29,932 nt of DNA from a virus: positions 1 through 29,932 of IMG/VR virus record IMGVR_UViG_3300038627_000004; one strand, given 5' to 3'. Position 1 is the stretch's first letter. Every line of letters starts with the position of its first letter. The translations under genes and the position numbers were made by a program. Shown piece by piece: positions 7,462 through 14,349 of the stretch. The notes under the pieces were generated by a model, which ran no database searches, was not told the DNA's origin, and was given only the letters and a program-made list of their open reading frames with translations.

Positions 7462-8205
7462 TTGAACTATTATAATGATAATGACCAATTTAGCGTCCGA
7501 TGGATTAGAGCCCTGATTGACGCTGGATTGATACCGAAAGGAGAAGTCGATGACCGATCAATCACAGATATCCGGCCCTCAGATCTCGAAGGCTTTACGC
7601 AATGCCACTTTTTCGCAGGCATTGGGGGCTGGTCTTACGCATTACAACTGGCTGACTGGCCCGACGACAGACCGGTCTGGACGGGATCTTGCCCTTGTCA
7701 GCCATTTAGCAACGCCGGTAAACAGGAGGGACTCAAAGACCCCCGGCATCTCTGGCCAGCTTGGAGGTGGCTCATCGCCCAGTGCAGACCTACAACGATT
7801 TTTGGGGAGCAGGTTGCATCGAAGCTTGCCCGTGAACAATGGCTCCCCGGAGTACAAACTGACCTGGAAACAATGGGATATTCCACAGCGGCCGCCGATC
7901 TGTGCTCTGCGGGCGTCTACTCCCCGAACATCCGCCAACGGATTTGGTGGGTGGGCAACACCGGAGGCGAAAAACCAAGAAGGGTATCAAGTATCCGGGG
8001 GGAAGAAATGGCCTCGCCTTGGACTTCAAGCCAAGCAATTATGTGCCGATGCCGAGATGGAAAGCACCGAAGGATACCGGTTGAATCCGCTCTTTCCCCT
8101 CTGGCTCCAAGGCTACCCAAAAGAGTGGGCCTACTGCGTGGTGCCGGAAATTCAATCAATCCATACATCGCAGCGGAATTTATAAAGGCCGCGATAAATT
8201 ACTAA
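7462..8205 (+). CDS. C5 cytosine DNA methyltransferase
   Basis: The protein (247 residues from the proposed TTG start) methylates cytosine C5 in DNA using S-adenosylmethionine. Visible motifs are I (CHFFAGIGGW), IV with the catalytic Cys (TGSCPCQPFS), VI (FGEQV), VIII (IRQRIWWVG) and X (GNSINPYIAAEF). The region between VIII and X is short, so the target-recognition part is minimal. In-frame starts at 7423 (GTG) and 7435 (ATG) fall in or before the predicted sigma-54 transcription start, so TTG at 7462 after AAAGAGA, giving MNYYNDNDQ, fits better. A second gene with its own SD overlaps it in another frame. It may protect phage DNA from restriction. Confidence 0.92.
   Translation: MNYYNDNDQFSVRWIRALIDAGLIPKGEVDDRSITDIRPSDLEGFTQCHFFAGIGGWSYALQLADWPDDRPVWTGSCPCQPFSNAGKQEGLKDPRHLWPAWRWLIAQCRPTTIFGEQVASKLAREQWLPGVQTDLETMGYSTAAADLCSAGVYSPNIRQRIWWVGNTGGEKPRRVSSIRGEEMASPWTSSQAIMCRCRDGKHRRIPVESALSPLAPRLPKRVGLLRGAGNSINPYIAAEFIKAAINY
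7550..8185 (+). CDS. overlapping-frame gene inside the methyltransferase
   Basis: A 211-residue frame runs almost the whole length of the methyltransferase gene in the +2 frame. It starts with ATG six bases after a textbook AAAGGAG site. Its product includes YKLTWKQWDIPQRPPICALRAS and, near the C-terminus, LNPLFPLWLQGYPKEW. I recall closely similar segments in predicted proteins that overlap C5 methyltransferases in many prophages, which argues for real coding; their function is unknown. The product may assist or modulate the methyltransferase, or be a separate protein. A chance frame is the alternative, but the SD and length speak against it. Confidence 0.6.
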   Translation: MTDQSQISGPQISKALRNATFSQALGAGLTHYNWLTGPTTDRSGRDLALVSHLATPVNRRDSKTPGISGQLGGGSSPSADLQRFLGSRLHRSLPVNNGSPEYKLTWKQWDIPQRPPICALRASTPRTSANGFGGWATPEAKNQEGYQVSGGKKWPRLGLQAKQLCADAEMESTEGYRLNPLFPLWLQGYPKEWAYCVVPEIQSIHTSQRNL

Positions 8206-8223
8206 GAAAGGAGAAAACACACC

Positions 8224-8385
8224 ATGAAAGCCTACAAATTAATAGTACAGGACATTTTCGGAAATGAATACCCCGAGGTGGTATACGCCGGGGACAAGAA
8301 GGCAGCCGAGAACATCGTGATGCATAACCCGCTTAATGCCTCAGTTATCGCCATCAACAGAACGTCTGAAAACCGGAAGCTATAG
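8224..8385 (+). CDS. hypothetical 53-residue protein
   Basis: A 53-residue protein beginning MKAYKLIVQDIFGNEYPEVV follows an AAGAAAGGAG site 19 bases after the methyltransferase stop. It looks like a small alpha/beta domain and ends in a basic tail. The stop codon overlaps the AGGAGG ribosome binding site of the radical SAM gene, so the two are tightly packed in one operon. No family is recognised. Confidence 0.65.
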   Translation: MKAYKLIVQDIFGNEYPEVVYAGDKKAAENIVMHNPLNASVIAINRTSENRKL

Positions 8386-8395
8386 GAGGGCCGCT

Positions 8396-9256
8396 ATGTA
8401 TTTCCCATGGGATAAATATAAGGAGATCCCCCTGGAGCGCCGGAACACGCTGCAGATATTCATTACCAACAAATGCAATCTCAAGTGCAGAGGGTGTTTT
8501 GCCCGTCACGTAATGCGGAGCGACGGCACTTTCATCTCATTCGAGGAGTACAAGCAGGCAATCCGCACATTCATTGCCCGGGGCGGGCGGCAGGTCAACT
8601 TGCTTGGGGGAGAGCCCCTATTGCACCCTAATCTGCCGGCCCTCATACGGCTAAATCGGGCGAAGGGGCTGTCAACCACAATATACACTAATGGCCGACT
8701 ACTCGACAAATGGCTCCCCCAGGACATCCAGGGTGCAAAGCTCAGGGTGTCTATGTGCTCCGCGGATATGCCCGTCAAGTCAGCGTTCAAGGTTCCTGAA
8801 AACCCGCACAGATTCGACGCTAATTATATGATGTCTGCTGGAACAACAGTGCAGGACCTCCTCGACGCCGCCGATTATTTCGAAAAAAACTTTCCGCTGT
8901 GTGGAAAATTTTTTGTTTTTTCGATGCGCGAAATGGATAACCCCCGTCGAGAATTTTTCGACGACACGGAGAACACCCCTTCTTGCTTCCAATATAAAGA
9001 GATCGTCCACCAATTTCTCAACGCATACGAAGGTAACCTGAAAATTGACATATCAAAACGGGGCGTTTTTGAGAGTACTAAAACCCTGCCCGACAATAAA
9101 TGCAGGTTCGCGAATTATTTTATAGGCGGTAAAATAATACAGTGCCCGTTCGACGTCGTTAACCTCAAATACCAACGGGGGTATGCCTTTGGGGCCCGGA
9201 GCTGCAGGCAAAACAACACCTGCTTAATGAGTAAAATTAAACTGATACGCCGATGA
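8396..9256 (+). CDS. radical SAM enzyme
   Basis: This 286-residue protein has the CxxxCxxC motif that binds the 4Fe-4S cluster of radical SAM enzymes (C27, C31, C34 in CNLKCRGC) and the SAM-binding GGEP motif at 71-74. The C-terminal part has four more Cys (around CRFANYF, IIQCPFD, SCRQNNTC), which could ligate an auxiliary cluster as in twitch/SPASM-type enzymes. Start is the ATG 7 bases after GGAGG; a longer frame to 8336 lacks a site and overlaps the previous gene. It uses SAM to form a 5'-deoxyadenosyl radical; the substrate is unknown. Its place next to a DNA methyltransferase suggests nucleic-acid or peptide modification, as inference only. Confidence 0.9.
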   Translation: MYFPWDKYKEIPLERRNTLQIFITNKCNLKCRGCFARHVMRSDGTFISFEEYKQAIRTFIARGGRQVNLLGGEPLLHPNLPALIRLNRAKGLSTTIYTNGRLLDKWLPQDIQGAKLRVSMCSADMPVKSAFKVPENPHRFDANYMMSAGTTVQDLLDAADYFEKNFPLCGKFFVFSMREMDNPRREFFDDTENTPSCFQYKEIVHQFLNAYEGNLKIDISKRGVFESTKTLPDNKCRFANYFIGGKIIQCPFDVVNLKYQRGYAFGARSCRQNNTCLMSKIKLIRR

Positions 9257-9516
9257 AACACCCACGGTGGACAACAGCGCTCCTGGCGGTGCTCATTGCT
9301 GACAGCCTCATCACCATCTATATAGGCGAGGAGGCATCGCCCATAATCCTGTGGGTTATGGGTGCTCTCAGGATTAATCTCAGAGAGGCTATGGCGCTCC
9401 GCATTATATATTTAGCTCCGCTGGTGGCGGTGGTTGACCGGTACTACAGGCCCGGAGTGGTGTTATTCTGCTATCTGGCACTGTATTTTTTAGGCGGCCT
9501 GATCACCTGGAGCTAA
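9253..9516 (+). CDS. multi-pass membrane protein (DUF5658-like)
   Basis: The 87-residue protein is coupled to the radical SAM gene by an ATGA overlap. It has three hydrophobic segments (about residues 8-25, 28-55 and 65-84), with an Asp in the first (LIADSLITIYIG) and a Glu followed by SPIILW. This pattern resembles small DUF5658-type membrane proteins, an assignment I hold weakly. The tight coupling suggests it works with, or is made in proportion to, the radical SAM enzyme. Confidence 0.6.
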   Translation: MKHPRWTTALLAVLIADSLITIYIGEEASPIILWVMGALRINLREAMALRIIYLAPLVAVVDRYYRPGVVLFCYLALYFLGGLITWS

Positions 9517-9539
9517 AACCCTAACGAAAGGACACGGAT

Positions 9540-9770
9540 ATGAAAAAATTCGCGGTTATGATGATCATTGCAGCCATGTTTTTAGCAGGCTGCGCAACAA
9601 TGGATTTCCCCCCGGAGGATATCATCCTAATGACACCCCGCGGCCCGGTGCTCGTGCCAAAACACTCGCTAAACCCAGACACGTACTGGACAACAGACGA
9701 GTATCAGGCCTGGTTGCTGGAGCAAACTAAGAGGCAGATGCAAGAGGAGATGCGCAAGCGGACCTTTTAA
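9540..9770 (+). CDS. small lipoprotein
   Basis: The 76-residue precursor begins MKKFAVMMIIAAMFLAGCA: a basic N-terminus, a hydrophobic core and the lipobox LAGC with the lipidated Cys at residue 18. The mature part of about 59 residues is polar and ends in an amphipathic, charged helix. Outer spanins (Rz1) are also small phage lipoproteins, but no partner inner spanin is seen nearby and the mature part is not Pro-rich, so that role is not claimed. An AACGAAAGGAC site precedes the ATG. Confidence 0.75.
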   Translation: MKKFAVMMIIAAMFLAGCATMDFPPEDIILMTPRGPVLVPKHSLNPDTYWTTDEYQAWLLEQTKRQMQEEMRKRTF

Positions 9771-9779
9771 GCCCAATTG

Positions 9780-9815
9780 TGACAACAATTGCCGTCAATG
9801 TGACATAAATTGTCA
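9780..9815 (+). promoter_or_regulatory. paired activator-site palindromes (cassette 3)
   Basis: TGACAACAATTGCCG (9780-9794, continuing TCA) and TGACATAAATTGTCA (9801-9815) have centres 21 bases apart and precede the -24 GG by 64-85 bases. The distal element is identical in the cassettes at 23070 and 25984. Confidence 0.65.
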
Positions 9816-9821
9816 CAAAAT

Positions 9822-9855
9822 ACCCGTATGCTTCTGTATACGGGTATTGTTTTTA
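9822..9855 (+). terminator. intrinsic terminator inside cassette 3
   Basis: Arms 9822-9831 and 9836-9845 form a 10-bp stem with one G-U pair around a TTCT loop, followed by a T-rich tract (ATTGTTTTTATT). It would end transcripts from the lipoprotein gene just before the sigma-54-type promoter. Confidence 0.7.
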
Positions 9856-9869
9856 TTGGGTTTTTTGTC

Positions 9870-9886
9870 TTGGCACGGTATCTGCA
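9870..9886 (+). promoter_or_regulatory. sigma-54-type promoter (cassette 3)
   Basis: TTGGCACGGTATCTGCA matches the RpoN consensus closely, with GG (9872-9873) and GC (9884-9885) exactly 10 bases apart. The predicted start is near 9897, just ahead of the small gene at 9924. Confidence 0.8.
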
Positions 9887-9923
9887 TTATACAATATTAA
9901 CCGCAAACGAAAGGGACAAAACA

Positions 9924-10004
9924 ATGTCAATCGAAATAATCATAGCCACAATAGCCATCGAAACTTTTTTATTTTATATCGGAAAAATGGGAGATCACTT
10001 TTAA
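9924..10004 (+). CDS. 26-residue membrane peptide
   Basis: After CGAAAGGGAC the ATG at 9924 opens a 26-codon frame, MSIEIIIATIAIETFLFYIG..., that is almost wholly hydrophobic and would span the membrane once. Its TAA overlaps the ATG of the next gene (TAATG). A longer in-frame extension upstream is excluded because it runs through the terminator and promoter. The good ribosome site and the coupling favour a real gene, but such a short frame is uncertain. Confidence 0.5.
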   Translation: MSIEIIIATIAIETFLFYIGKMGDHF

Positions 10005-10237
10005 TGAAAACAATCAACGCTCACCAATTGGACCCCCGGTCAATACATTCCGACCGGGTTGCAGCATTCACCTCGGACGGGATAAAAATTGACAACGTGT
10101 CCCGCCAGCAAGCCAAGGCACTACTGGAGGCGAGAGTCTTCTATTTAATTACAACGGACACGGTTGTGCAGATTGAGCCGGGGACTGAGGTCCAGGTTAT
10201 AAACAATGGCGTACCCTCCGAGCGGTTTATCGCTTAG
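10004..10237 (+). CDS. hypothetical protein
   Basis: The 77-residue product (MKTINAHQLDPRSIHSD) is not recognised. Its predicted order is strand, helix (VSRQQAKALLEARVF) and strand, so a compact alpha/beta domain is likely. Start is set by the TAATG overlap with the preceding membrane peptide, both lying downstream of the sigma-54-type promoter at 9870. Confidence 0.6.
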   Translation: MKTINAHQLDPRSIHSDRVAAFTSDGIKIDNVSRQQAKALLEARVFYLITTDTVVQIEPGTEVQVINNGVPSERFIA

Positions 10238-10277
10238 GGGCTTTGTGCCACTAAAAATTAAAAAGGGGAAACAAAAA

Positions 10278-10523
10278 ATGAATTTACCGGAAAATTTAAT
10301 GTTCAATCTTAAGAGCAAGATGGACCTAACGGCGGGTATTCTGAGGGGTGGTGATCTGAGGCGTTATGGCGAGGCCCGAAATGAATTAATCCAGGACATT
10401 ATCGATGTTGTGGCAATTGCAATGCTTCGTCAAGAGCGGGATCGAGTTGAGGCCCATGCAGCTAAAATCCGGGAGCAGTACGAGAACCTTATTGCAACAG
10501 GGGGTCACGCCGGCAGGCCCTAA
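10278..10523 (+). CDS. hypothetical helical protein
   Basis: The 81-residue protein beginning MNLPENLMFNLKSKMD is mostly alpha-helical and rich in Arg, Glu and Ala, with a possible coiled coil near the C-terminus (RQERDRVEAHAAKIREQYENL). The ATG follows AAAAAGGGGAAAC. A longer frame from 10206 overlaps the upstream gene without a site. Its last 35 bases overlap the convergent leftward DUF4031 gene, and no clear terminator separates them. Confidence 0.6.
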   Translation: MNLPENLMFNLKSKMDLTAGILRGGDLRRYGEARNELIQDIIDVVAIAMLRQERDRVEAHAAKIREQYENLIATGGHAGRP

Positions 10524-10773
10524 TCAATTCTGTACACCTCAGTTGCACGGCCCCCGCATTAATGGCCTCCCCCCTCATCGAGGGGGTGAGGTCATAATGT
10601 GGATAGCCGTGATTGTTTTGAAATCCGTCTCTATCCAGGCCTATTACGGCCGCGAAATCGTGCAGCTCCTCGATTAAATCCTCAGAGCCAACAGCGAGAC
10701 TACACCAGATTGGGGTGCCCGGCCGGCACTTGGACCCCGGCCAGGGCCACAAATCGTCTACATAGACCGTCAT
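10489..10773 (-). CDS. DUF4031 family protein
   Basis: The 94-residue protein opens with MTVYVDD, the signature start of the DUF4031 family, followed by the Trp/Cys-containing strand (PIWCSLAVGS) and helix SEDLIEELHDFAAVIGL, then HYDLTPSMRGEAINAGAV, all in family order. The function is unknown; members are common in phages and actinobacteria. Start is the ATG at 10773, one base past the upstream stop. It ends convergently over the rightward gene at 10278-10523. Confidence 0.8.
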   Translation of the reverse strand: MTVYVDDLWPWPGSKCRPGTPIWCSLAVGSEDLIEELHDFAAVIGLDRDGFQNNHGYPHYDLTPSMRGEAINAGAVQLRCTELIRACRRDPLLQ

Positions 10774-10774
10774 C

Positions 10775-11146
10775 TTAAAAATCCCAATGATCGTCAATCA
10801 ATTGGCAGACCCTGCCAAGAGCCCTTGGAGTTAATCCAACCATTTTTGACTCTGGCAGTTCTCCCTCAACCGCGTCTATGTGCTCCTGGAGATCATACTG
10901 GACCTCCCCAAAAACATAGCCCCCACAGAAAAACATATTGATGATAGACTGGCAGTCAATGCAGACCTTGTGCGTTGCAAATCCGTCGCCCCACACCCCG
11001 GGGACACAGTTGTATGGCTCCCCCGCGAGGATAATGCGGTGGCACTCCCCACATTCGTGGGTTTTTCTGGCGCTTTTCACCGCTTTTTCCCGCCAAAATC
11101 CGGGGGAAACCCCCTCTGCACCAGAATCTACGCATGAACAATCCAT
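10775..11146 (-). CDS. phage zinc-binding protein of unknown function
   Basis: This 123-residue protein has a zinc-ribbon-like core: HECGECHRII, then VPGVWGDGFATHKVCIDCQSI and FFCGGYVFGEVQYDLQEHI. The order CxxC...W...CxxC...CGGY.GE is familiar from small conserved phage proteins with no assigned function. A perfect AGGAGG lies upstream of the ATG. The N-terminal Cys residues (MDCSCVDS) may also bind metal. It sits last but one in the leftward operon. Confidence 0.7.
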   Translation of the reverse strand: MDCSCVDSGAEGVSPGFWREKAVKSARKTHECGECHRIILAGEPYNCVPGVWGDGFATHKVCIDCQSIINMFFCGGYVFGEVQYDLQEHIDAVEGELPESKMVGLTPRALGRVCQLIDDHWDF

Positions 11147-11168
11147 TTTGTACCTCCTATAAAATTGT

Positions 11169-11444
11169 TTATGATAATATGTCTGCCAGGAAAGCTATGT
11201 TGTCCCCGTGGCATTTTTTGGGCTTACAGTGGCAGCCCAACCGTTTGCCCTGGATCTGTTTGAGCCCCGCCGGCAGATCCGGGGAGCTCAGGAGGAGATC
11301 AAAATGCTTGGCGATGACCTCCTCCCGCGTGCCATCAACACCGATCAGGTATGGGTTCCCCCACTCTGTTCCCCGATCAATGCGGATGTCGCATTGTTCC
11401 CGGTGCATGTTTACAACCTGAGTTTTTTTAACCGAGCAGGTCAT
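11169..11444 (-). CDS. DUF4326 family protein
   Basis: The 91-residue protein has the DUF4326 pattern: VVNMHREQCDIRIDRGTEWGNPY near the start, then LKQIQGKRLGCHCKPKKCHGD. The CHC..KCHGD cluster at the end could bind metal. Members are common in phages and the function is unknown. The ATG at 11444 lies within the end of the exonuclease gene (17-base overlap); a frame to 11558 is less likely because it would run antisense-free through exonuclease coding sequence without a site. Confidence 0.82.
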   Translation of the reverse strand: MTCSVKKTQVVNMHREQCDIRIDRGTEWGNPYLIGVDGTREEVIAKHFDLLLSSPDLPAGLKQIQGKRLGCHCKPKKCHGDNIAFLADILS

Positions 11445-12024
11445 CCTCGATCTCTTCCTTTTTGGGCGGTTTGGCGGGGCCGCCGCAGGCGATGAGAAAT
11501 TTTCGAACAACTCGGGCTTGGTGGACTGCGTCGTGAAATGCATGATGCTCAGGCTCATTCATGGGGCGGCTTATAGTATTGACCCCCGGCATCATTTCAG
11601 CGGTTCGCACACACCTCTCAGCCCGATAGGACCACGGGGGTGTGCCGTAGTCGAGCCTCCGGTACAGATCCTCCAACAGCGATAGGTCGAAAGAGGGGCC
11701 TCTCGCCCAAACATTACAGTCCTTCGGGTTCTGTACTTGTTTTCGGAACCAAAGGTTAAACTTGTTAATTGCCTGATTCGGGCTAAGCCCCTTCTTCCCA
11801 AACAGCGCATCTCGGGGGCCGCTGGGTTGCTGCATCCAGAATTTTATGGTTCCCTCGGTGACAGTGCCCCCAGCGTCGAGTTGCTCCTGCCAGCTCAGGT
11901 TTTCATAAAAACCACTGTCCTCATATATCTTGTCGCGGTCAAACAGCACTGCGCCGATTGATAATATCACGGCGTCCCTGCAGGTTCCCATGGTCTCGAT
12001 GTCTATCATAACATGTTGGGTCAT
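11428..12024 (-). CDS. 3'-5' exonuclease, DEDD/RNase T-like
   Basis: The 198-residue protein starts MTQHVMIDIETMGT, giving the DEDD motif I D-x-E within the first 12 residues. A central NVWARGPSFDLSLLEDL supplies motif II, and HHAFHDAVHQARVV supplies motif III (HxxxxD). This layout is that of phage 3'-5' exoribonuclease/exonucleases related to Rv2179c and RNase T. It removes nucleotides from the 3' ends of RNA or DNA. The start at 12024 follows AAAGGAG and forms an ATGA overlap with the upstream HTH gene. Confidence 0.88.
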   Translation of the reverse strand: MTQHVMIDIETMGTCRDAVILSIGAVLFDRDKIYEDSGFYENLSWQEQLDAGGTVTEGTIKFWMQQPSGPRDALFGKKGLSPNQAINKFNLWFRKQVQNPKDCNVWARGPSFDLSLLEDLYRRLDYGTPPWSYRAERCVRTAEMMPGVNTISRPMNEPEHHAFHDAVHQARVVRKFLIACGGPAKPPKKEEIEDDLLG

Positions 12025-12317
12025 TGCGTTTTCTCCTTTAATTGTAGATTGTGAACGCCCCCTCGTTTTCGCACGGGTAGGCCCATGCGCCGGACCCACC
12101 GCAGCACTGTTTTATAATCCACCCCCAGCACCCGGGCCACCCCGGATGCGGAGCCACAATTGCGGTACAACTCCTCAATCCAAGCCGCGAAGCAGGGGTG
12201 CCCCTGCCCCTTGGCCCGACTCAGAAATTCGTAGTAATATCGGATAGGTGTCCCGAGAATCTCATCATCTTTCAGATACACATATGACCGCTCATTTACA
12301 GACACAGCCACCCCCAC
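12021..12317 (-). CDS. small helix-turn-helix protein
   Basis: The product of up to 98 residues has a helix-turn-helix around GSASGVARVLGVDYKTVLRWVRRMGLP, followed by a basic tail. Three in-frame GTG codons (12317, 12311, 12305) could start it and none has a clear site; all overlap the end of the upstream DUF5662 gene. It may be a transcriptional regulator or a DNA-binding accessory protein of replication. It carries no AAA+ or Fis-type activator domain, so it is not the sigma-54 activator. Confidence 0.68.
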   Translation of the reverse strand: MGVAVSVNERSYVYLKDDEILGTPIRYYYEFLSRAKGQGHPCFAAWIEELYRNCGSASGVARVLGVDYKTVLRWVRRMGLPVRKRGGVHNLQLKEKTQ

Positions 12318-12850
12318 AACAGATACCCGGTTGACGCCGCGGTCAAGGCCCCAACTGCCCAGTTCAGCACATTTTTCCGGCGCCGGGATTCGGGGCCCCA
12401 GCGGAATAGTGCGGTATTCCGAAACACATCCGCCATAACCGACCCAGTGTGGAACCGCTCCTGGTTGTGCTCCACACTTTTCAGCAGGTCACCCCCCGGA
12501 CTGTTTCGGGATGCAGCCGCCCAGTCACACAGCATTTCGCACAGATCGACCGCGTCCATCTCGTGAATTCCATATTTCCAGTGTTCCGGGTGGTGCCGGT
12601 TGGATTGGTAGTGGGCGTCAAGGGCTTTTTTCATCTTTTTGAGTATCTCCCGATACCTCCGCGACCCGTAGGGCGTAACTGCGAGCATGGGGATGTGATC
12701 GGAAAACGTAGATGCCTCGGCAGCCCCAAACTTGCTGAGATCATGAGTTAATGCCCGCCACATGAGGCCAGATGCCAAATTAAACAGCCCCCGGGCGACG
12801 TAAAATTTGTGGAGGGTTACCATTAGGTAGTGTGCAATCCTGTTTTTCAT
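12296..12850 (-). CDS. DUF5662 family protein with C-terminal membrane segment
   Basis: The 184-residue protein shows the DUF5662 pattern: HKFYVARGLFNLASGLMWRALTHDLSKF near residues 14-41, then a His-rich HHPEHW near 81-86 and MDAVDLCEMLCDW. The conserved His and Asp residues suggest a metal site. Unusually, residues about 160-184 form a hydrophobic helix (VGALTAASTGYLLWGWLCL), so this member may be tail-anchored. An AGAAAGGAT site precedes the ATG. The function is unknown. Confidence 0.75.
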   Translation of the reverse strand: MKNRIAHYLMVTLHKFYVARGLFNLASGLMWRALTHDLSKFGAAEASTFSDHIPMLAVTPYGSRRYREILKKMKKALDAHYQSNRHHPEHWKYGIHEMDAVDLCEMLCDWAAASRNSPGGDLLKSVEHNQERFHTGSVMADVFRNTALFRWGPESRRRKNVLNWAVGALTAASTGYLLWGWLCL

Positions 12851-12880
12851 TTAGGGTTATCCTTTCTCGATTGCTGGGGC

Positions 12881-14335
12881 CTATGACTCCGCTAAATAGT
12901 CAATGTTACGTTTAAAATTGGCGATCACACCGTCCGATTTATCCAAAACAAAGGACTCACATGCCGGAACAGCATCAACCCACATCTGGTCAAAATGCCA
13001 GAAATCCACCGCGGTCAGGGCTGACAGTTGCCGGACGAGCGTCCCGCCGACGGTGTGCGTCGGATAGGTTTTTGTGTCGGCCTTTTTGTGCTTGTGGCCA
13101 ACCCACAATTCACGGAAACGACTTTTCCCCCACTCCTCGGGCCAGAATTGAGGCAGCATATTGACCGCTCGGAGCATTTTTCCGGCAGAGGCATCGTGGG
13201 TCAGTCCAACCATGAGGTTGCCCCACTGTATCAATTTTCTCGGGCAATCCGAATACACCCCGTTGTCAACCGTGATGTGGGGGTTATTCCGGTACCGCTC
13301 CCGCATGAGCTCGACGAGCCAGTAAGATCCGTGCATGTCGTGGTTTCCGGGGACTCGTAGTATCTCCACGGGGGCGATCTGGGCGGCCTGGTCAACAACG
13401 TGGATCAGGGACTCTTTCGTGGTCCGGATAGTTTTTGGCAGACGGCTATCGACGTCCAGGTGGTGTTTGCCGTGCGGTGTCTCCGCCGCGTAATTTTCAA
13501 AATGCATGAGATCGTGGCCCACAACTATGTACAATTTCGACAATGGGAAACGAGCCATATCCGCTATATTTTTCATGCAGGATTCAATAAAAACTTTTTT
13601 GGCAATTTTCAGATCCATGTGCCCCTGCATGGTCTCATTGTTCCACGCTGCTTTGCCGAAATGCACGTCTACGGGGGACAGGACGCCGGCGAACTGTTCT
13701 GCTTTGGGCGCCGGCGGCAGCTTGATTTTTTTTATCGGGCGAAATTTGTCCACAAGGTCACGAACCGCGTTTAGAACAAATGGCACTTTGTTGGGAAGCA
13801 GCGTAACCTTAACGCTCCAGTTGGTGACCCGCACAACACGGTGCAGGTATCCATTCTTATTGCGCTTATCCGGGTATCGCACTTTCATGGAGGTGTGCCA
13901 AAAATTTACTTTGCACGGCCCCACGTCCCAAAACTCAGGGTTGATTCCCGCTTTAGCGATAGCCAACCGGATCACGTCCTCCTGGGATGGATCCTCTTCC
14001 AGCGTTTTCCCGAAAATCGTTGTTGAGGATTTTTGCCCGGGCTTGACGTCAGCCTCGATCCTCACCTCTTCGAAGTCCTCGCCGAGCTCATCCTCGCCGG
14101 CGGCATCTGCTGTGATGTTACCAAGGACTTTATCCGCATCCCCCTGAGACATTCGGGGCTGTCGGCTACCGTGCAGGCTCGGTTTCTCGGAGGAGTTAAA
14201 CTCCTCAAGCCAGCGATACACTGTTCGGATGTTGATGCCCAGGTCCCGGGATATTTGGGCTCGGCTCACTTTAGGGTCACGCCGCCAAAGGCTGTGCGCA
14301 ACTTCTTTTTTCGTAACTCCTGTGATTTTTGCCAT
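12881..14335 (-). CDS. HTH-metallophosphoesterase fusion
   Basis: This 484-residue protein joins an N-terminal helix-turn-helix (RAQISRDLGINIRTVYRWLEEF, residues 24-45) and an acidic linker to a calcineurin-like phosphoesterase. The metal motifs are visible: D-x-H (PVDVHFGK near 220), GHD..H (VVGHDLMHFEN near 270), GNHD (PGNHDMHGS near 328) and GHKHK near 412. Such proteins occur in phage replication modules and may act as nucleases or phosphatases on DNA ends; this is family inference. The gene lies between SSB and DUF5662 genes and has an AGGAGC site. Confidence 0.85.
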   Translation of the reverse strand: MAKITGVTKKEVAHSLWRRDPKVSRAQISRDLGINIRTVYRWLEEFNSSEKPSLHGSRQPRMSQGDADKVLGNITADAAGEDELGEDFEEVRIEADVKPGQKSSTTIFGKTLEEDPSQEDVIRLAIAKAGINPEFWDVGPCKVNFWHTSMKVRYPDKRNKNGYLHRVVRVTNWSVKVTLLPNKVPFVLNAVRDLVDKFRPIKKIKLPPAPKAEQFAGVLSPVDVHFGKAAWNNETMQGHMDLKIAKKVFIESCMKNIADMARFPLSKLYIVVGHDLMHFENYAAETPHGKHHLDVDSRLPKTIRTTKESLIHVVDQAAQIAPVEILRVPGNHDMHGSYWLVELMRERYRNNPHITVDNGVYSDCPRKLIQWGNLMVGLTHDASAGKMLRAVNMLPQFWPEEWGKSRFRELWVGHKHKKADTKTYPTHTVGGTLVRQLSALTAVDFWHFDQMWVDAVPACESFVLDKSDGVIANFKRNIDYLAES

Positions 14336-14349
14336 GTTTTTTTGAGCTC

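Noticed and set aside
9810-9923. Longer start for the 26-residue membrane peptide
   Set aside because: The extension runs through a terminator hairpin and the sigma-54-type promoter, so it cannot be in the transcript from that promoter.
13506-14147. 213-residue rightward frame opposite the metallophosphoesterase
   Set aside because: It is antisense to a well-supported gene; low-complexity Ser/Thr-rich translation typical of a shadow frame.
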